Of a DNA stretch of 7,852 nt, positions 1-6,361 are shown piece by piece (position 1 is the first letter of the stretch; the number at the start of each line of letters is the position of its first letter). The notes under the pieces were generated by a model, which ran no database searches, was not told the DNA's origin, and saw only the letters and a program-made list of their open reading frames with translations. Source of the DNA: Lentihominibacter faecis (lineage in GTDB: Bacteria > Bacillota > Clostridia > Peptostreptococcales > Anaerovoracaceae). The position numbers were made by a program, and so were the translations under genes. The stretch covers positions 1-7,852 of the forward strand of contig NZ_JACRWC010000073.1 of the NCBI RefSeq assembly GCF_014306095.1, written 5' to 3'.

Positions 1-29
1 CGGCAGCGTCAGATGTGTATAAGAGACAG
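1..29 (+). other. Nextera/Tn5 sequencing adapter remnant (non-genomic)
   Basis: Positions 1-29 match the last 29 bases of the 33-base Illumina Nextera read-1 adapter; only the leading TCGT is missing. Positions 11-29 are the 19-base Tn5 mosaic end AGATGTGTATAAGAGACAG. Read on the minus strand this encodes LSLIHI followed by a TGA stop, which caps the neighbouring response regulator with a false C-terminus. Read on the plus strand it encodes MYKRQ, which starts a false ORF. Genomic sequence begins at about position 30. It is untrimmed adapter at an assembly edge, not a biological transposon end. Confidence 0.97.
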
Positions 30-359
30 GGCCAAAAGCTCTACCGGATTAAAAGGTTTGGTCACATAATCATCTGCCCCGATATTCAGTCCCAGGATCT
101 TATCTGTATCTTCTCCTTTTGCCGTCAGAAAAATGACCGGCATATTGTGATGTTCACGGATCCTGCTAAGCGTCTGGATCCCGTCCATTTCCGGCATCAT
201 GATGTCCAGCAGTACCAGATGGATCTCATTGTTGTCCACGGTTTCCAGAGCCTGCCTGCCGTTATACGTCTCAAACAGCTGATATTCATCACCTGTCAGA
301 TATATTTTCAATGCCGATACGATATCCGGTTCATCATCACAGATCAATATGTTATACAT
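30..359 (-). CDS. Response regulator receiver domain, OmpR/PhoB type, truncated by contig end
   Basis: N-terminal part of a two-component response regulator. About 110 authentic residues are present and cover nearly the whole receiver domain. Visible landmarks are the acidic pair D8-D9, phospho-acceptor D52 in LLDIMMPEMDG, switch threonine T79 in FLTAK, and K101 in the TKPF motif. The GADDYVTKPFNPVELLA ending is typical of OmpR/PhoB-family (VanR/PhoP-like) regulators, which continue into a winged-helix DNA-binding domain of about 100 residues. That domain is missing here because the contig ends in adapter; the apparent stop at 9-11 and the residues LSLIHI are adapter-encoded. The ATG at 359 is supported by a perfect GGAGGTG ribosome binding site at 368-374, 8 nt upstream. 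It should act in the cytoplasm on phosphorylation by a sensor kinase, probably encoded beyond the contig edge. The target genes cannot be inferred. Confidence 0.93.
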
Positions 360-380
360 TCCTCTTCCACCTCCACTGTT

Positions 381-409
381 ATTATGCCACAGGAATCCTT
401 AAGAAAAAA
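381..409 (-). promoter_or_regulatory. Possible extended -10 promoter for the response regulator
   Basis: On the minus strand, TGGCATAAT (CATAAT at 381-386 with an upstream TGN) resembles an extended -10 element. A poor -35 (TTTTTT, 404-409) lies 17 bp further upstream. Transcription would start near 374, at the edge of the GGAGGTG ribosome binding site, leaving a very short leader; that weakens the call. The gene lies just downstream of a terminator on the same strand, so it needs some promoter in this 120-bp gap. Confidence 0.3.
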
Positions 410-434
410 TCCAGTGAGCGTTTAAGATTTATTT

Positions 435-468
435 AAAAAGAGGGAGCAGCCACCTGTAACTGCTCCCT
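435..468 (-). terminator. Intrinsic terminator of the tetR/membrane-protein operon
   Basis: On the minus strand, a 9-bp perfect stem (AGGGAGCAG, 460-468, pairing with CTGCTCCCT, 441-449) encloses a 10-nt loop and is followed at once by CTTTTT (435-440). It begins 11 nt after the stop codon of the membrane-protein gene. The stem is G+C-rich and the U-tract is adjacent, so this is a standard Rho-independent terminator. Read on the plus strand, the T content downstream of the hairpin is scattered and terminates less convincingly. Confidence 0.88.
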
Positions 469-479
469 GCCTCTTATTT

Positions 480-1340
480 CTATTCTTTTTCCGTATCATC
501 CGTCTGCTGTTTTTCCTCTTTTTTAGACAGCTTCAGTTTATCATGCAGAAGATGATCCAGTTCTTCCTGATGTTCTTCTTTTATTTCTTCAAATTTTTCC
601 ATATCCATCGTTGGAATAAACTCGGCTGCGATCCCGCGTCCTCTGTTTTTAATGTATATGTAACCGATGATGGAGAACACCACGGCTCCGATAAAGTTTA
701 CGAACAGATCCTGCATCGTGTCATAAAGACCGATATCAAGGTACTGCTGCCACACCTGGCCGTTTACTGTCACGGAATCCACATCCACATGAACCGGCAC
801 ATTAACACCGTCCGGATTGATGGCAACAGAATTGAACGCGGAGATCCATGTATCCTTCTGCATATCTGTCCCGCAGAACATATCCATGCTGCATTCAAAG
901 AATTCCCACAGCACGCCTATCGTCATGGAAAAGCAGAACGAAACTACCGCCACAAAAGCCGGCGACAAATTCAGCTTGACGTTTTCATGCTGATTGAGCA
1001 CGTCCACCAGCGCGATCCCGATGGCTGCTGCCAGAAATCCGTTCGTCGTATGCAGGATATCATCCCAGTTGGGGAATATCACATAAAATCCATGGACTTC
1101 CCCCAGGATCTCTGCTGCAAAGATAAAGACCACGATGATTATCTCCAGCACATTAGGCAGTCGCAGAGCCAGCTGTTTTGACAAGAGCGTCGGCAGAAAC
1201 AGCAGGATCAGCGTCATGCCGCACAGCATCACGTCGTGCCAGTCGTGCTCCCAGATCTGCCTGATCAGCGCCAGAACGACTAAAACCCTTACCACAACGT
1301 AGACAATAAACTTTACTTTTTGTCCTTTTTCTTTTTTCAT
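480..1340 (-). CDS. Polytopic membrane protein resembling the DUF2238/YjdF family
   Basis: A 286-residue integral membrane protein with about six hydrophobic segments, roughly at residues 10-27, 36-55, 64-90, 99-115, 127-147 and 212-231. Polar residues sit in or beside membrane segments: W92-D93-D94 with H97 (NWDDILH), W145-E146 and E149 (GVLWEFFEC), and D207, D211, N215, G218 in YDTMQDLFVNFIG. This arrangement (WDDxxH, then xxWE, then DxxxDxxxNxxG) is what I associate with DUF2238 (PF09997; E. coli YjdF-like), whose function is unknown. A loop of about 60 residues (150-206) contains C150 and C156. The C-terminal tail (about 245-286) is very rich in charged residues and probably cytoplasmic. 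The ATG at 1340 has only a weak A-rich ribosome binding site. The gene starts 10 nt after the tetR stop, so it is probably co-transcribed with tetR and under its control. A substrate or activity cannot be assigned. Confidence 0.8.
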   Translation of the reverse strand: MKKEKGQKVKFIVYVVVRVLVVLALIRQIWEHDWHDVMLCGMTLILLFLPTLLSKQLALRLPNVLEIIIVVFIFAAEILGEVHGFYVIFPNWDDILHTTNGFLAAAIGIALVDVLNQHENVKLNLSPAFVAVVSFCFSMTIGVLWEFFECSMDMFCGTDMQKDTWISAFNSVAINPDGVNVPVHVDVDSVTVNGQVWQQYLDIGLYDTMQDLFVNFIGAVVFSIIGYIYIKNRGRGIAAEFIPTMDMEKFEEIKEEHQEELDHLLHDKLKLSKKEEKQQTDDTEKE

Positions 1341-1350
1341 AAATTCTTTC

Positions 1351-1947
1351 TTATTTCAGGTGAGCCCCCAGTGCAGCCATCACATAGCTTAAAGCCTTGT
1401 CTGCATACGCCTGAAATTCTTTGTCCCCTTCTTCAACTTCTCCTGCGTTTTTATTGTCGGCAGCCAGTGCTTCCAGAAGGATCATGCTGCTGTCTGCCAG
1501 AAGCTTTGCATCCTCTTTGCTGAAATCAGCTTTGCCTTCGCCTGCCCACCGGTTAAATACAGCTTCCAGAGTTTCCTTTTCCTGCACAGCCGTTTCGACA
1601 TACAGATCTTCCATCTCATCGTCATTATAAAACATCGTCGTTCTCTCTGTATAAAAGAAACGGAACTTGGCATAGTGCGCCAGGAACTTCTTCAGATACT
1701 GTTCCAGATCTTTTTTATCGTTGATTTCCTCTGCCGTTTCCAGAATCTCTGTGATCTCCGGCACCATCCGTTCTTTCCAGGTGCAGCGGATCACTTCTTC
1801 CTTGTTGGTGTAGTAGTAATACAGATTTCCCGGGCTGATTTCCAGTGCGGTCGAGATCTGTACCGTACTTACGTTTGACGCCTGCTTCCGATTGAATAAC
1901 TCAATGGATTTGTCTAAGATTCTTTCTCTGGTTCTGTTGATTTTCAT
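1351..1947 (-). CDS. TetR/AcrR-family transcriptional regulator
   Basis: A 198-residue protein of normal TetR-family length. Residues about 5-52 form the N-terminal DNA-binding domain: TRERILDKSIELFN, the helix-turn-helix VSTVQISTALEISPGNLYYYY, then TNKEEVI. The remaining residues form an all-helical ligand-binding and dimerisation domain with an FRFFYTERTTMFYNDD stretch (96-110). The aromatic FRFFY run recalls TetR proteins with a PF13972-type C-terminus, but I cannot confirm that assignment. The reading frame stays open to an ATG at 1983, but the ATG at 1947 is preferred: GGGAGGAG lies 7 nt before it, and the family's conserved N-terminus begins there. It presumably represses itself and the downstream membrane protein and is relieved by a small ligand; the neighbours do not reveal the ligand. 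A candidate operator lies upstream at 2011-2030. Confidence 0.93.
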   Translation of the reverse strand: MKINRTRERILDKSIELFNRKQASNVSTVQISTALEISPGNLYYYYTNKEEVIRCTWKERMVPEITEILETAEEINDKKDLEQYLKKFLAHYAKFRFFYTERTTMFYNDDEMEDLYVETAVQEKETLEAVFNRWAGEGKADFSKEDAKLLADSSMILLEALAADNKNAGEVEEGDKEFQAYADKALSYVMAALGAHLK

Positions 1948-1954
1948 TTTCTTT

Positions 1955-1962
1955 CTCCTCCC
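1955..1962 (-). promoter_or_regulatory. Ribosome binding site that sets the tetR start
   Basis: GGGAGGAG on the minus strand, 7 nt upstream of the ATG at 1947. The in-frame ATG at 1983 has no comparable site, so the longer 210-residue reading is unlikely. Confidence 0.8.
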
Positions 1963-2010
1963 ATTCTCCTTGCTTCCATCCATACTTTTCTCATCACTTT
2001 CCTTTTATTT

Positions 2011-2030
2011 ACAAAAACATGCGTTTCTGT
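2011..2030 (-). promoter_or_regulatory. Candidate TetR operator (imperfect 20-bp palindrome)
   Basis: In the short gap upstream of tetR, ACAAAAACATGCGTTTCTGT (plus strand) is an inverted repeat with two 8-bp arms around a 4-bp centre; seven of eight arm positions are complementary. Size, symmetry and location (64-83 bp before the tetR start) suit an autoregulatory TetR-family operator. As RNA on the minus strand it could form an 8-bp stem with one G-U pair, but no U-tract follows, so it is not a convincing terminator for the upstream lipoprotein gene. I see no clear -35/-10 pair around it. Confidence 0.4.
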
Positions 2031-2033
2031 TTT

Positions 2034-3116
2034 CTATTGCACTATAGTGACCCAGTCACCTGCAAGTTCTGCTGCAGAACCTGCTCCGGTATCCTTCTTC
2101 AGTTCGATTTCACCGGATTTCAATTTCGCGAAAACGGCATCGTAGTCCTCCTGCGTGAACTTGTCGAATCTTCCGTTATCGATTTCCAGAGCAACGCCGT
2201 TATTTTTCGCCGCATAGTTGAACGCCATGCCGCCTACAAACTTATCCGACGCATAGTCCTTCATAAGATCACCGACCGCCTTGTCCAGATTTTTTTCTGC
2301 GGAAGTCAGCACAGTATCCGACAGCTCGCTCTGATCCACATCGGATCCGATCACCTTCTTCTTCTTTTTATCCACCTTTTCAGCTGCCTTGATCACAGAA
2401 CTGTTTATGGAGCCTCCGCTTGCAAAGATCACCTGCGTGCCGTCCTTATACCAGGCTGACGCCGTGTCCTTTGCCGCATCGGACGCATCGTTGGATCCGG
2501 TGTACTGATACCTTATCTCCACCTTCTTTTCCTTTTCAGCCGCAGCTGCCGCAGCTCCCTGCACGAATCCATAGCCATAGCGTTTGACAGAAGGTATCTC
2601 CTGTCCGCCTAAAAATCCCAGCTTCGTATATCCTTCCTTTACCGCCGCATAGCCCGCCAGATACCCGGCCTCTTCTTCTGCAAAGACCATGCTGACCATA
2701 TTGGATGCTGTCGCATATGCACCGTTTTCATCGTGAGGCACCCCGTCGATCAGCAGAAAATCCACGTCCGGATACGCCGACTGTGCCGCATACGCCGCCG
2801 TTTCAAAATTGCTGCCCGGAAGCACAATGAATTTTGCTCCCTTGTCTACAGCCTTCTGGATCGATGCCAGATACGTATCTTTCGACGGATCCTTCGTAGT
2901 ATAATACTGACTGCTCAGACCATTTTCATCAGCAAGCGCTTTTACACTCAGCCATGTGTTCTGATCCACAGAGCCTTCTGCCAGCTGCTCGCCATCTACG
3001 ATCATGGCCACCTCACTGGTTCCCTCGTCAGATTTCTTTTTCTCGCTGCTGCCTCCGCATGCCGTCAGGGAAAAGATCAGAATCACCGCTGTCACAAACA
3101 TAAAAAATCGCTTCAT
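2034..3116 (-). CDS. BMP-family (PnrA-like) nucleoside-binding lipoprotein
   Basis: A 360-residue extracellular solute-binding lipoprotein of the BMP/PnrA/TmpC family, which binds nucleosides for ABC-type uptake. The N-terminus is a lipoprotein signal: MKRFF, a hydrophobic stretch, then lipobox LTAC with C20 as the predicted lipidated cysteine, followed by a Ser/Lys/Glu-rich linker. Family landmarks are EEEAGYLAGYAA (147-158), the GGQEIPSVKRYGYGFVQGA block (170-188), GSDVDQ (257-262), and TSAEKNLDKAV near 271-281. The ATG at 3116 is chosen because AGGGAGGA lies 6 nt upstream; a TTG at 3122 is too close to that site. It is the last gene of the rmuC-to-pdp cluster, 13 nt after the pdp stop codon, and the ribosome binding site touches that stop. 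Nucleoside phosphorylase and phosphopentomutase neighbours support a nucleoside ligand. The partner ATPase and permease genes are not in this window. Confidence 0.93.
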   Translation of the reverse strand: MKRFFMFVTAVILIFSLTACGGSSEKKKSDEGTSEVAMIVDGEQLAEGSVDQNTWLSVKALADENGLSSQYYTTKDPSKDTYLASIQKAVDKGAKFIVLPGSNFETAAYAAQSAYPDVDFLLIDGVPHDENGAYATASNMVSMVFAEEEAGYLAGYAAVKEGYTKLGFLGGQEIPSVKRYGYGFVQGAAAAAAEKEKKVEIRYQYTGSNDASDAAKDTASAWYKDGTQVIFASGGSINSSVIKAAEKVDKKKKKVIGSDVDQSELSDTVLTSAEKNLDKAVGDLMKDYASDKFVGGMAFNYAAKNNGVALEIDNGRFDKFTQEDYDAVFAKLKSGEIELKKDTGAGSAAELAGDWVTIVQ

Positions 3117-3122
3117 CGCCAA

Positions 3123-3130
3123 TCCTCCCT
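3123..3130 (-). promoter_or_regulatory. Ribosome binding site of the lipoprotein gene, touching the pdp stop codon
   Basis: AGGGAGGA on the minus strand sits 6 nt before the ATG at 3116 and shares a base with the pdp TAA stop (3130-3132). Ribosomes ending pdp would therefore be placed directly on this site, which favours coupled translation. Confidence 0.75.
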
Positions 3131-4434
3131 TATTGAATTACTTCGTGTATCAAACTGTTACAATTAACAGGATTCTCGCTTATTTTAACAGCATTTTTTA
3201 TTTCTTCCAATGCTTTTTCTAATTTTTTTATATTTTTTCCATAAATCTTGCAAATTACATCACCTTTTTGTACAAAATCGCCTACTTTTTTATACAAAAG
3301 GATGCCGGCAGCCAGGTCGATCTCATCTTCCTTGCGTTCTCGCCCCGCTCCTGTATGCTGAGATGCCAGTCCCATTTTTCTGGCATGGATCTCTTCGATA
3401 CAGCCGTCACGGTCTGCTAAAAATGCAAGCTCTGCTTCTGCCTGAGGCAAAAGCGCTGTATCTTCTATGATCCGCGGATCTCCGCCCTGGCTTTCTACCA
3501 TGTCACGGAACTTCTGCAAGGCACTTCCGTCTGCTATTTTTTTCTTTGCCATGGCGATCCCCTCTTCCGGTGTTGCCGCTTTCTCTCCAAGATAGGCCAT
3601 CATGCCCGCCAGTGCTGCAGAAAGCTCTGAGATGTCTTCGGGGCCGTTTCCCCTAAGGACTTCGATCGCTTCCTTTACCTCAAGGGCGTTGCCGATGGCG
3701 CAGCCAAGAGGCTGATTCATATCGGAGATCACCGCCATCGTCTTCTTACCGTGCGCTCTGCCGATCTTGACCATGAGTCTTGCCAGCTTCTCTGCCTCTT
3801 CCTTCGTCTGCATAAAGGCTCCATTCCCGCATTTGACATCCAGCAGGATCGCATCGGATCCGGATGCCAGCTTCTTGCTCATGACACTGGACGTGATCAG
3901 GCTCAGATTATCCACCGTTGCTGTAACGTCACGCAGCGCGTAGATCTTCTTGTCTGCCGGTGCGATATGTCCCGTCTGACCGATGACTGCGATGCCTTTC
4001 TCATTGACCTGATCGATAAAATCCTGTTCCTCGACCGCCGTCTGAAATCCCGGGATCGCTCCCAGTTTATCGATAGTCCCGCCGGTAAAGCCCAGGCCTC
4101 GTCCACTCATCTTGGCCACCGGTACACCGCAGGCGGCTGCTGCAGGACCTGCGATCAGCGTCGTCTTGTCTCCGACGCCACCGGTGCTGTGTTTATCCAC
4201 CTTGATGCCTTGGATCCCTGAAAGATCCACCGTATCTCCCGACTCTTTCATGTATTTCGTCAGCAGGATCGTTTCCTCTTCATTCATTCCCTGAAAATAA
4301 ACAGCCATAAGGAACGCAGACATTTGATAGTCAGGGATATCTCCCGCGGTATAGCCGTCTACCATGTAGCGGATCTCTTCGGCGTTCAGTGTGGATCCAT
4401 CCCGCTTTCTGGTGATCACATCAACTGTATTCAT
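3130..4434 (-). CDS. pdp: Pyrimidine-nucleoside phosphorylase
   Basis: A cytoplasmic enzyme that splits uridine, deoxyuridine or thymidine with phosphate, giving the base and (deoxy)ribose-1-phosphate. Its 434 residues are close to the Bacillus-type enzyme length. Visible features are the phosphate-binding loop KHSTGGVGDK (81-90); the thymidine/pyrimidine phosphorylase signature SGRGLGFTGGTIDKL (110-124), preceded by K108; and the pyrimidine-site residues R168 (LRDVTATV), S183 and K187 (ITSSVMSKKLA). The C-terminal PYNP domain begins near residue 345. Overall it looks more like Firmicutes Pdp than E. coli DeoA. The ATG at 4434 overlaps the deoB stop as ATGA, with GGAGG 7 nt upstream. Its product, pentose-1-phosphate, is the substrate of the upstream neighbour DeoB. 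Oddity: the last ~56 codons (3131-3300) are about 25% G+C with AAA/ATA-rich codons, unlike the rest of the gene, although the protein still aligns with the family. Confidence 0.97.
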   Translation of the reverse strand: MNTVDVITRKRDGSTLNAEEIRYMVDGYTAGDIPDYQMSAFLMAVYFQGMNEEETILLTKYMKESGDTVDLSGIQGIKVDKHSTGGVGDKTTLIAGPAAAACGVPVAKMSGRGLGFTGGTIDKLGAIPGFQTAVEEQDFIDQVNEKGIAVIGQTGHIAPADKKIYALRDVTATVDNLSLITSSVMSKKLASGSDAILLDVKCGNGAFMQTKEEAEKLARLMVKIGRAHGKKTMAVISDMNQPLGCAIGNALEVKEAIEVLRGNGPEDISELSAALAGMMAYLGEKAATPEEGIAMAKKKIADGSALQKFRDMVESQGGDPRIIEDTALLPQAEAELAFLADRDGCIEEIHARKMGLASQHTGAGRERKEDEIDLAAGILLYKKVGDFVQKGDVICKIYGKNIKKLEKALEEIKNAVKISENPVNCNSLIHEVIQ

Positions 4435-5627
4435 CCTTCATCCTCCTGCAGGATCAGTTCCCGCATGCTCTCTCCGATAGGAGTCTTCTTTCTTCCCTCC
4501 GTGATGATAGCTGTTACGGTTTCTCCGATATCTGCAAAGGTGCTCCGGGTTCCCAGGTCAACTCCTTTTTTCAGTTGATCTCCCGTCATGAGTCCGAAGA
4601 TGTGCTCCCTGGTGTGATCCCATCCGCTGTGTATCGGGTCATTGCCGTGGTCGGAGCACAGGATCAGCATATCATCCGGTTTCATAGCCTTGCGGATCTC
4701 CGGCAGCCGCACATCGAATTCTTCGATGGCCTTCCCGTATCCTTCCGGATTTCTTCGATGGCCGTATTTAGAATCAAAATCCACCAGATTTGTGAATATC
4801 AGCCCCCGAAAATCCTGCTTTATCGCTTCTATTGTCTTTGTAACACCATCATCATTGCTGACGGTGTGTACGGATTTCGTGATTCCTTTCCCATTGAAAA
4901 TATCATGGATCTTACCTACTGCATAAACCGTCCCGCCGTCTGCCCGGATCAGATCCAGCATGGTATCCTCCGGCGGTGTCACAGAGTAGTCGCGACGATC
5001 AGAAGTCCGTACTCTCTGTCCGTCCGGCTGCAGCACATAAGGCCTTGCGATGACTCTGCCGCAGGCATATTTACCGTGAAGCAGCCCACGCGCTTTCTCA
5101 CATATGCTATAAAGCTCCTCAAGCGGAACGACATCCACGTTGGCCGCCACCTGGAACACGCTGTCCGCCGAAGTATATACGATCACCTTACCGGTCTTTT
5201 CATGTTCCTGCCCCAGCTCCTTGATGATCTCCGTTCCCGATGCAGTACAGTTGCCCAGCCAGCCTCTGCCTGTCTGTCGTGAAAACTCTTCCATCAGTTC
5301 CTGCGGAAAACCATCAGGATACGTTTTGAACGGTTTCGGCGTATAGAGACCTGCGATCTCCCAGTGTCCGGTAGTCGTGTCCTTTCCGGTGGAATGTTCC
5401 ATAAAGCGCCCGTAAACGCCTTCCGGATGTGCCACTTTCAAACGTCCGCCTGCCGCGTCTTTGATGTTTCCCATACCCATCTTCTGCAGATTCGGGATCT
5501 GAAGCTGCGGACAGTGATCCAGAATATGTCCCAGCGTATCCGCACCCTGGTCCCCATACTTTGCAGCATCCGGCATCTCGCCGACGCCCAGGCTGTCAAG
5601 TACGATAATAATGGCTCTTCGAATCAT
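4431..5627 (-). CDS. deoB: Phosphopentomutase
   Basis: A 398-residue cytoplasmic phosphopentomutase of the alkaline phosphatase superfamily (B. subtilis Drm type). It interconverts ribose- or deoxyribose-1-phosphate with the 5-phosphate using two Mn2+ ions. Visible are the metal ligand D11 in LDSLGVGEMPDA, the catalytic threonine motif GKDTTTGHWE (81-90; T84 is the likely phosphorylated residue by family position), VDFDSKYGH (282-290), SDHGNDP (325-331) and GWDHTREH (335-342). Together these supply the expected Asp and His metal ligands. The frame is open to 5666, but the ATG at 5627 fits the family N-terminus (MIRRAIIIVLD). It has AGGGGTGG (5633-5640) 5 nt upstream, and it overlaps the preceding stop as ATGA. 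Four-nt overlaps on both sides show tight coupling with the phosphoesterase and pdp. It channels Pdp's products into the pentose phosphate pathway or to deoxyribose-phosphate aldolase, which is not encoded here. Confidence 0.97.
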   Translation of the reverse strand: MIRRAIIIVLDSLGVGEMPDAAKYGDQGADTLGHILDHCPQLQIPNLQKMGMGNIKDAAGGRLKVAHPEGVYGRFMEHSTGKDTTTGHWEIAGLYTPKPFKTYPDGFPQELMEEFSRQTGRGWLGNCTASGTEIIKELGQEHEKTGKVIVYTSADSVFQVAANVDVVPLEELYSICEKARGLLHGKYACGRVIARPYVLQPDGQRVRTSDRRDYSVTPPEDTMLDLIRADGGTVYAVGKIHDIFNGKGITKSVHTVSNDDGVTKTIEAIKQDFRGLIFTNLVDFDSKYGHRRNPEGYGKAIEEFDVRLPEIRKAMKPDDMLILCSDHGNDPIHSGWDHTREHIFGLMTGDQLKKGVDLGTRSTFADIGETVTAIITEGRKKTPIGESMRELILQEDEG

Positions 5628-6361
5628 AAATACCACCCCTGCTTTCTGATCTGCAGCGGAATGCACTGCCGAAAGTCCAGCGAGATCAGCTGATACTCCA
5701 CGCCGTGATGCACTCCCTGTATCGTGTTGCGAAATCCGTCTTCTCCATGTACATGTCCGTACAGCACCCGCTTCACCCCGTAATCTTCAAACAGCTGCTG
5801 AAATCCCGAAAAGGAAGCAGCCTTTGATACAGGCGGATAATGGAGGACTCCTAACAGTTCCGCATCGTCTTCTTTTTCATAACGTTTCTGCCGATCCTTT
5901 GCAGCTTTCTGCAAAGAAGCCTCAAGCCGCATCAGTTCCCGGCGATAGATCTTCTCATCCTCTTCTCCGAACTCGTCGTTATCCGGCGTCAGCCAGCCGC
6001 GGCTCCCGCAGATGTAGATGTCTTCTGCCAGGTAAAAATCGTTTTGCAGAAACGTGATATTCTCATACATATTATTGAGTTTCGTGATCCCGTTCCACCA
6101 GAGGTCGTGATTTCCCTTGAGGATCACCTTCTGTCCGGGAAGAGCCGCCACCCAGTCCAGATCCGGTTTTGCCTCTTCCAGTTTCAGTCCCCAGGAAATG
6201 TCTCCGGCGATGATCACCGTATCATCGTCTGTTATCCTGCTGCACCAGTTGTCGTGCAGTCTCTGTGCATGATCATGCCATCTGGGCCCGTAAATATCCA
6301 TCGGTTTTTCTACGGAAGAAGCAAAGGAAAGATGCAGATCAGCGATCGCATAAATGCTCAT
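5624..6361 (-). CDS. Calcineurin-like metallophosphoesterase
   Basis: A 245-residue predicted phosphohydrolase of the metallophosphoesterase superfamily. The five metal-site blocks are in order: D8-L-H10, G53-D54 (AGDISWG), G83-N84-H85-D86 (KGNHDLWW), H174 (LHYPP) and G202-H203-V204-H205 (YGHVHGED). The pattern matches a family of uncharacterised Firmicutes phosphohydrolases (COG1768-like, from memory) rather than Ser/Thr phosphatases or SbcD nucleases. There is no signal peptide, so it should be cytoplasmic. Although the frame opens at 6397, the ATG at 6361 is favoured: GGAGG (6368-6372) lies 6 nt before it, whereas it abuts the alternative ATG at 6367 directly. It overlaps the end of rmuC by 23 nt and the start of deoB by 4 nt. 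The substrate is unknown; a phosphate ester linked to nucleosides or nucleic acid is only a guess from context. Confidence 0.92.
   Translation of the reverse strand: MSIYAIADLHLSFASSVEKPMDIYGPRWHDHAQRLHDNWCSRITDDDTVIIAGDISWGLKLEEAKPDLDWVAALPGQKVILKGNHDLWWNGITKLNNMYENITFLQNDFYLAEDIYICGSRGWLTPDNDEFGEEDEKIYRRELMRLEASLQKAAKDRQKRYEKEDDAELLGVLHYPPVSKAASFSGFQQLFEDYGVKRVLYGHVHGEDGFRNTIQGVHHGVEYQLISLDFRQCIPLQIRKQGWYL

Noticed and set aside
543..1181. Plus-strand open frame (212 codons) opposite the membrane protein
   Set aside because: The opposite strand encodes a coherent multi-spanning membrane protein with conserved motifs. This frame is His/Arg-rich and has no recognisable domain.
2040..2049. 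Perfect palindrome CACTATAGTG near the lipoprotein stop codon
   Set aside because: It is only 10 bp, lies within the last codons of the gene, and has no adjoining U-tract or promoter elements. Chance in coding sequence is more likely than a terminator or operator.
3181..3300. AT-rich stretch considered as a promoter region, origin or insertion scar
   Set aside because: It is an uninterrupted part of the pdp reading frame and encodes a normal C-terminal domain. I saw no inverted-repeat ends, target duplication or DnaA-box cluster; only the composition shift is kept as a finding.
4575..5282. Plus-strand open frame (235 codons) opposite deoB
   Set aside because: It is antisense to an intact, fully conserved phosphopentomutase and shows no motifs of its own.
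5628..5666. 13-residue N-terminal extension of deoB
   Set aside because: The extension lies inside the phosphoesterase coding region. The ATG at 5627 has a ribosome binding site, an ATGA overlap and the family's normal N-terminus.
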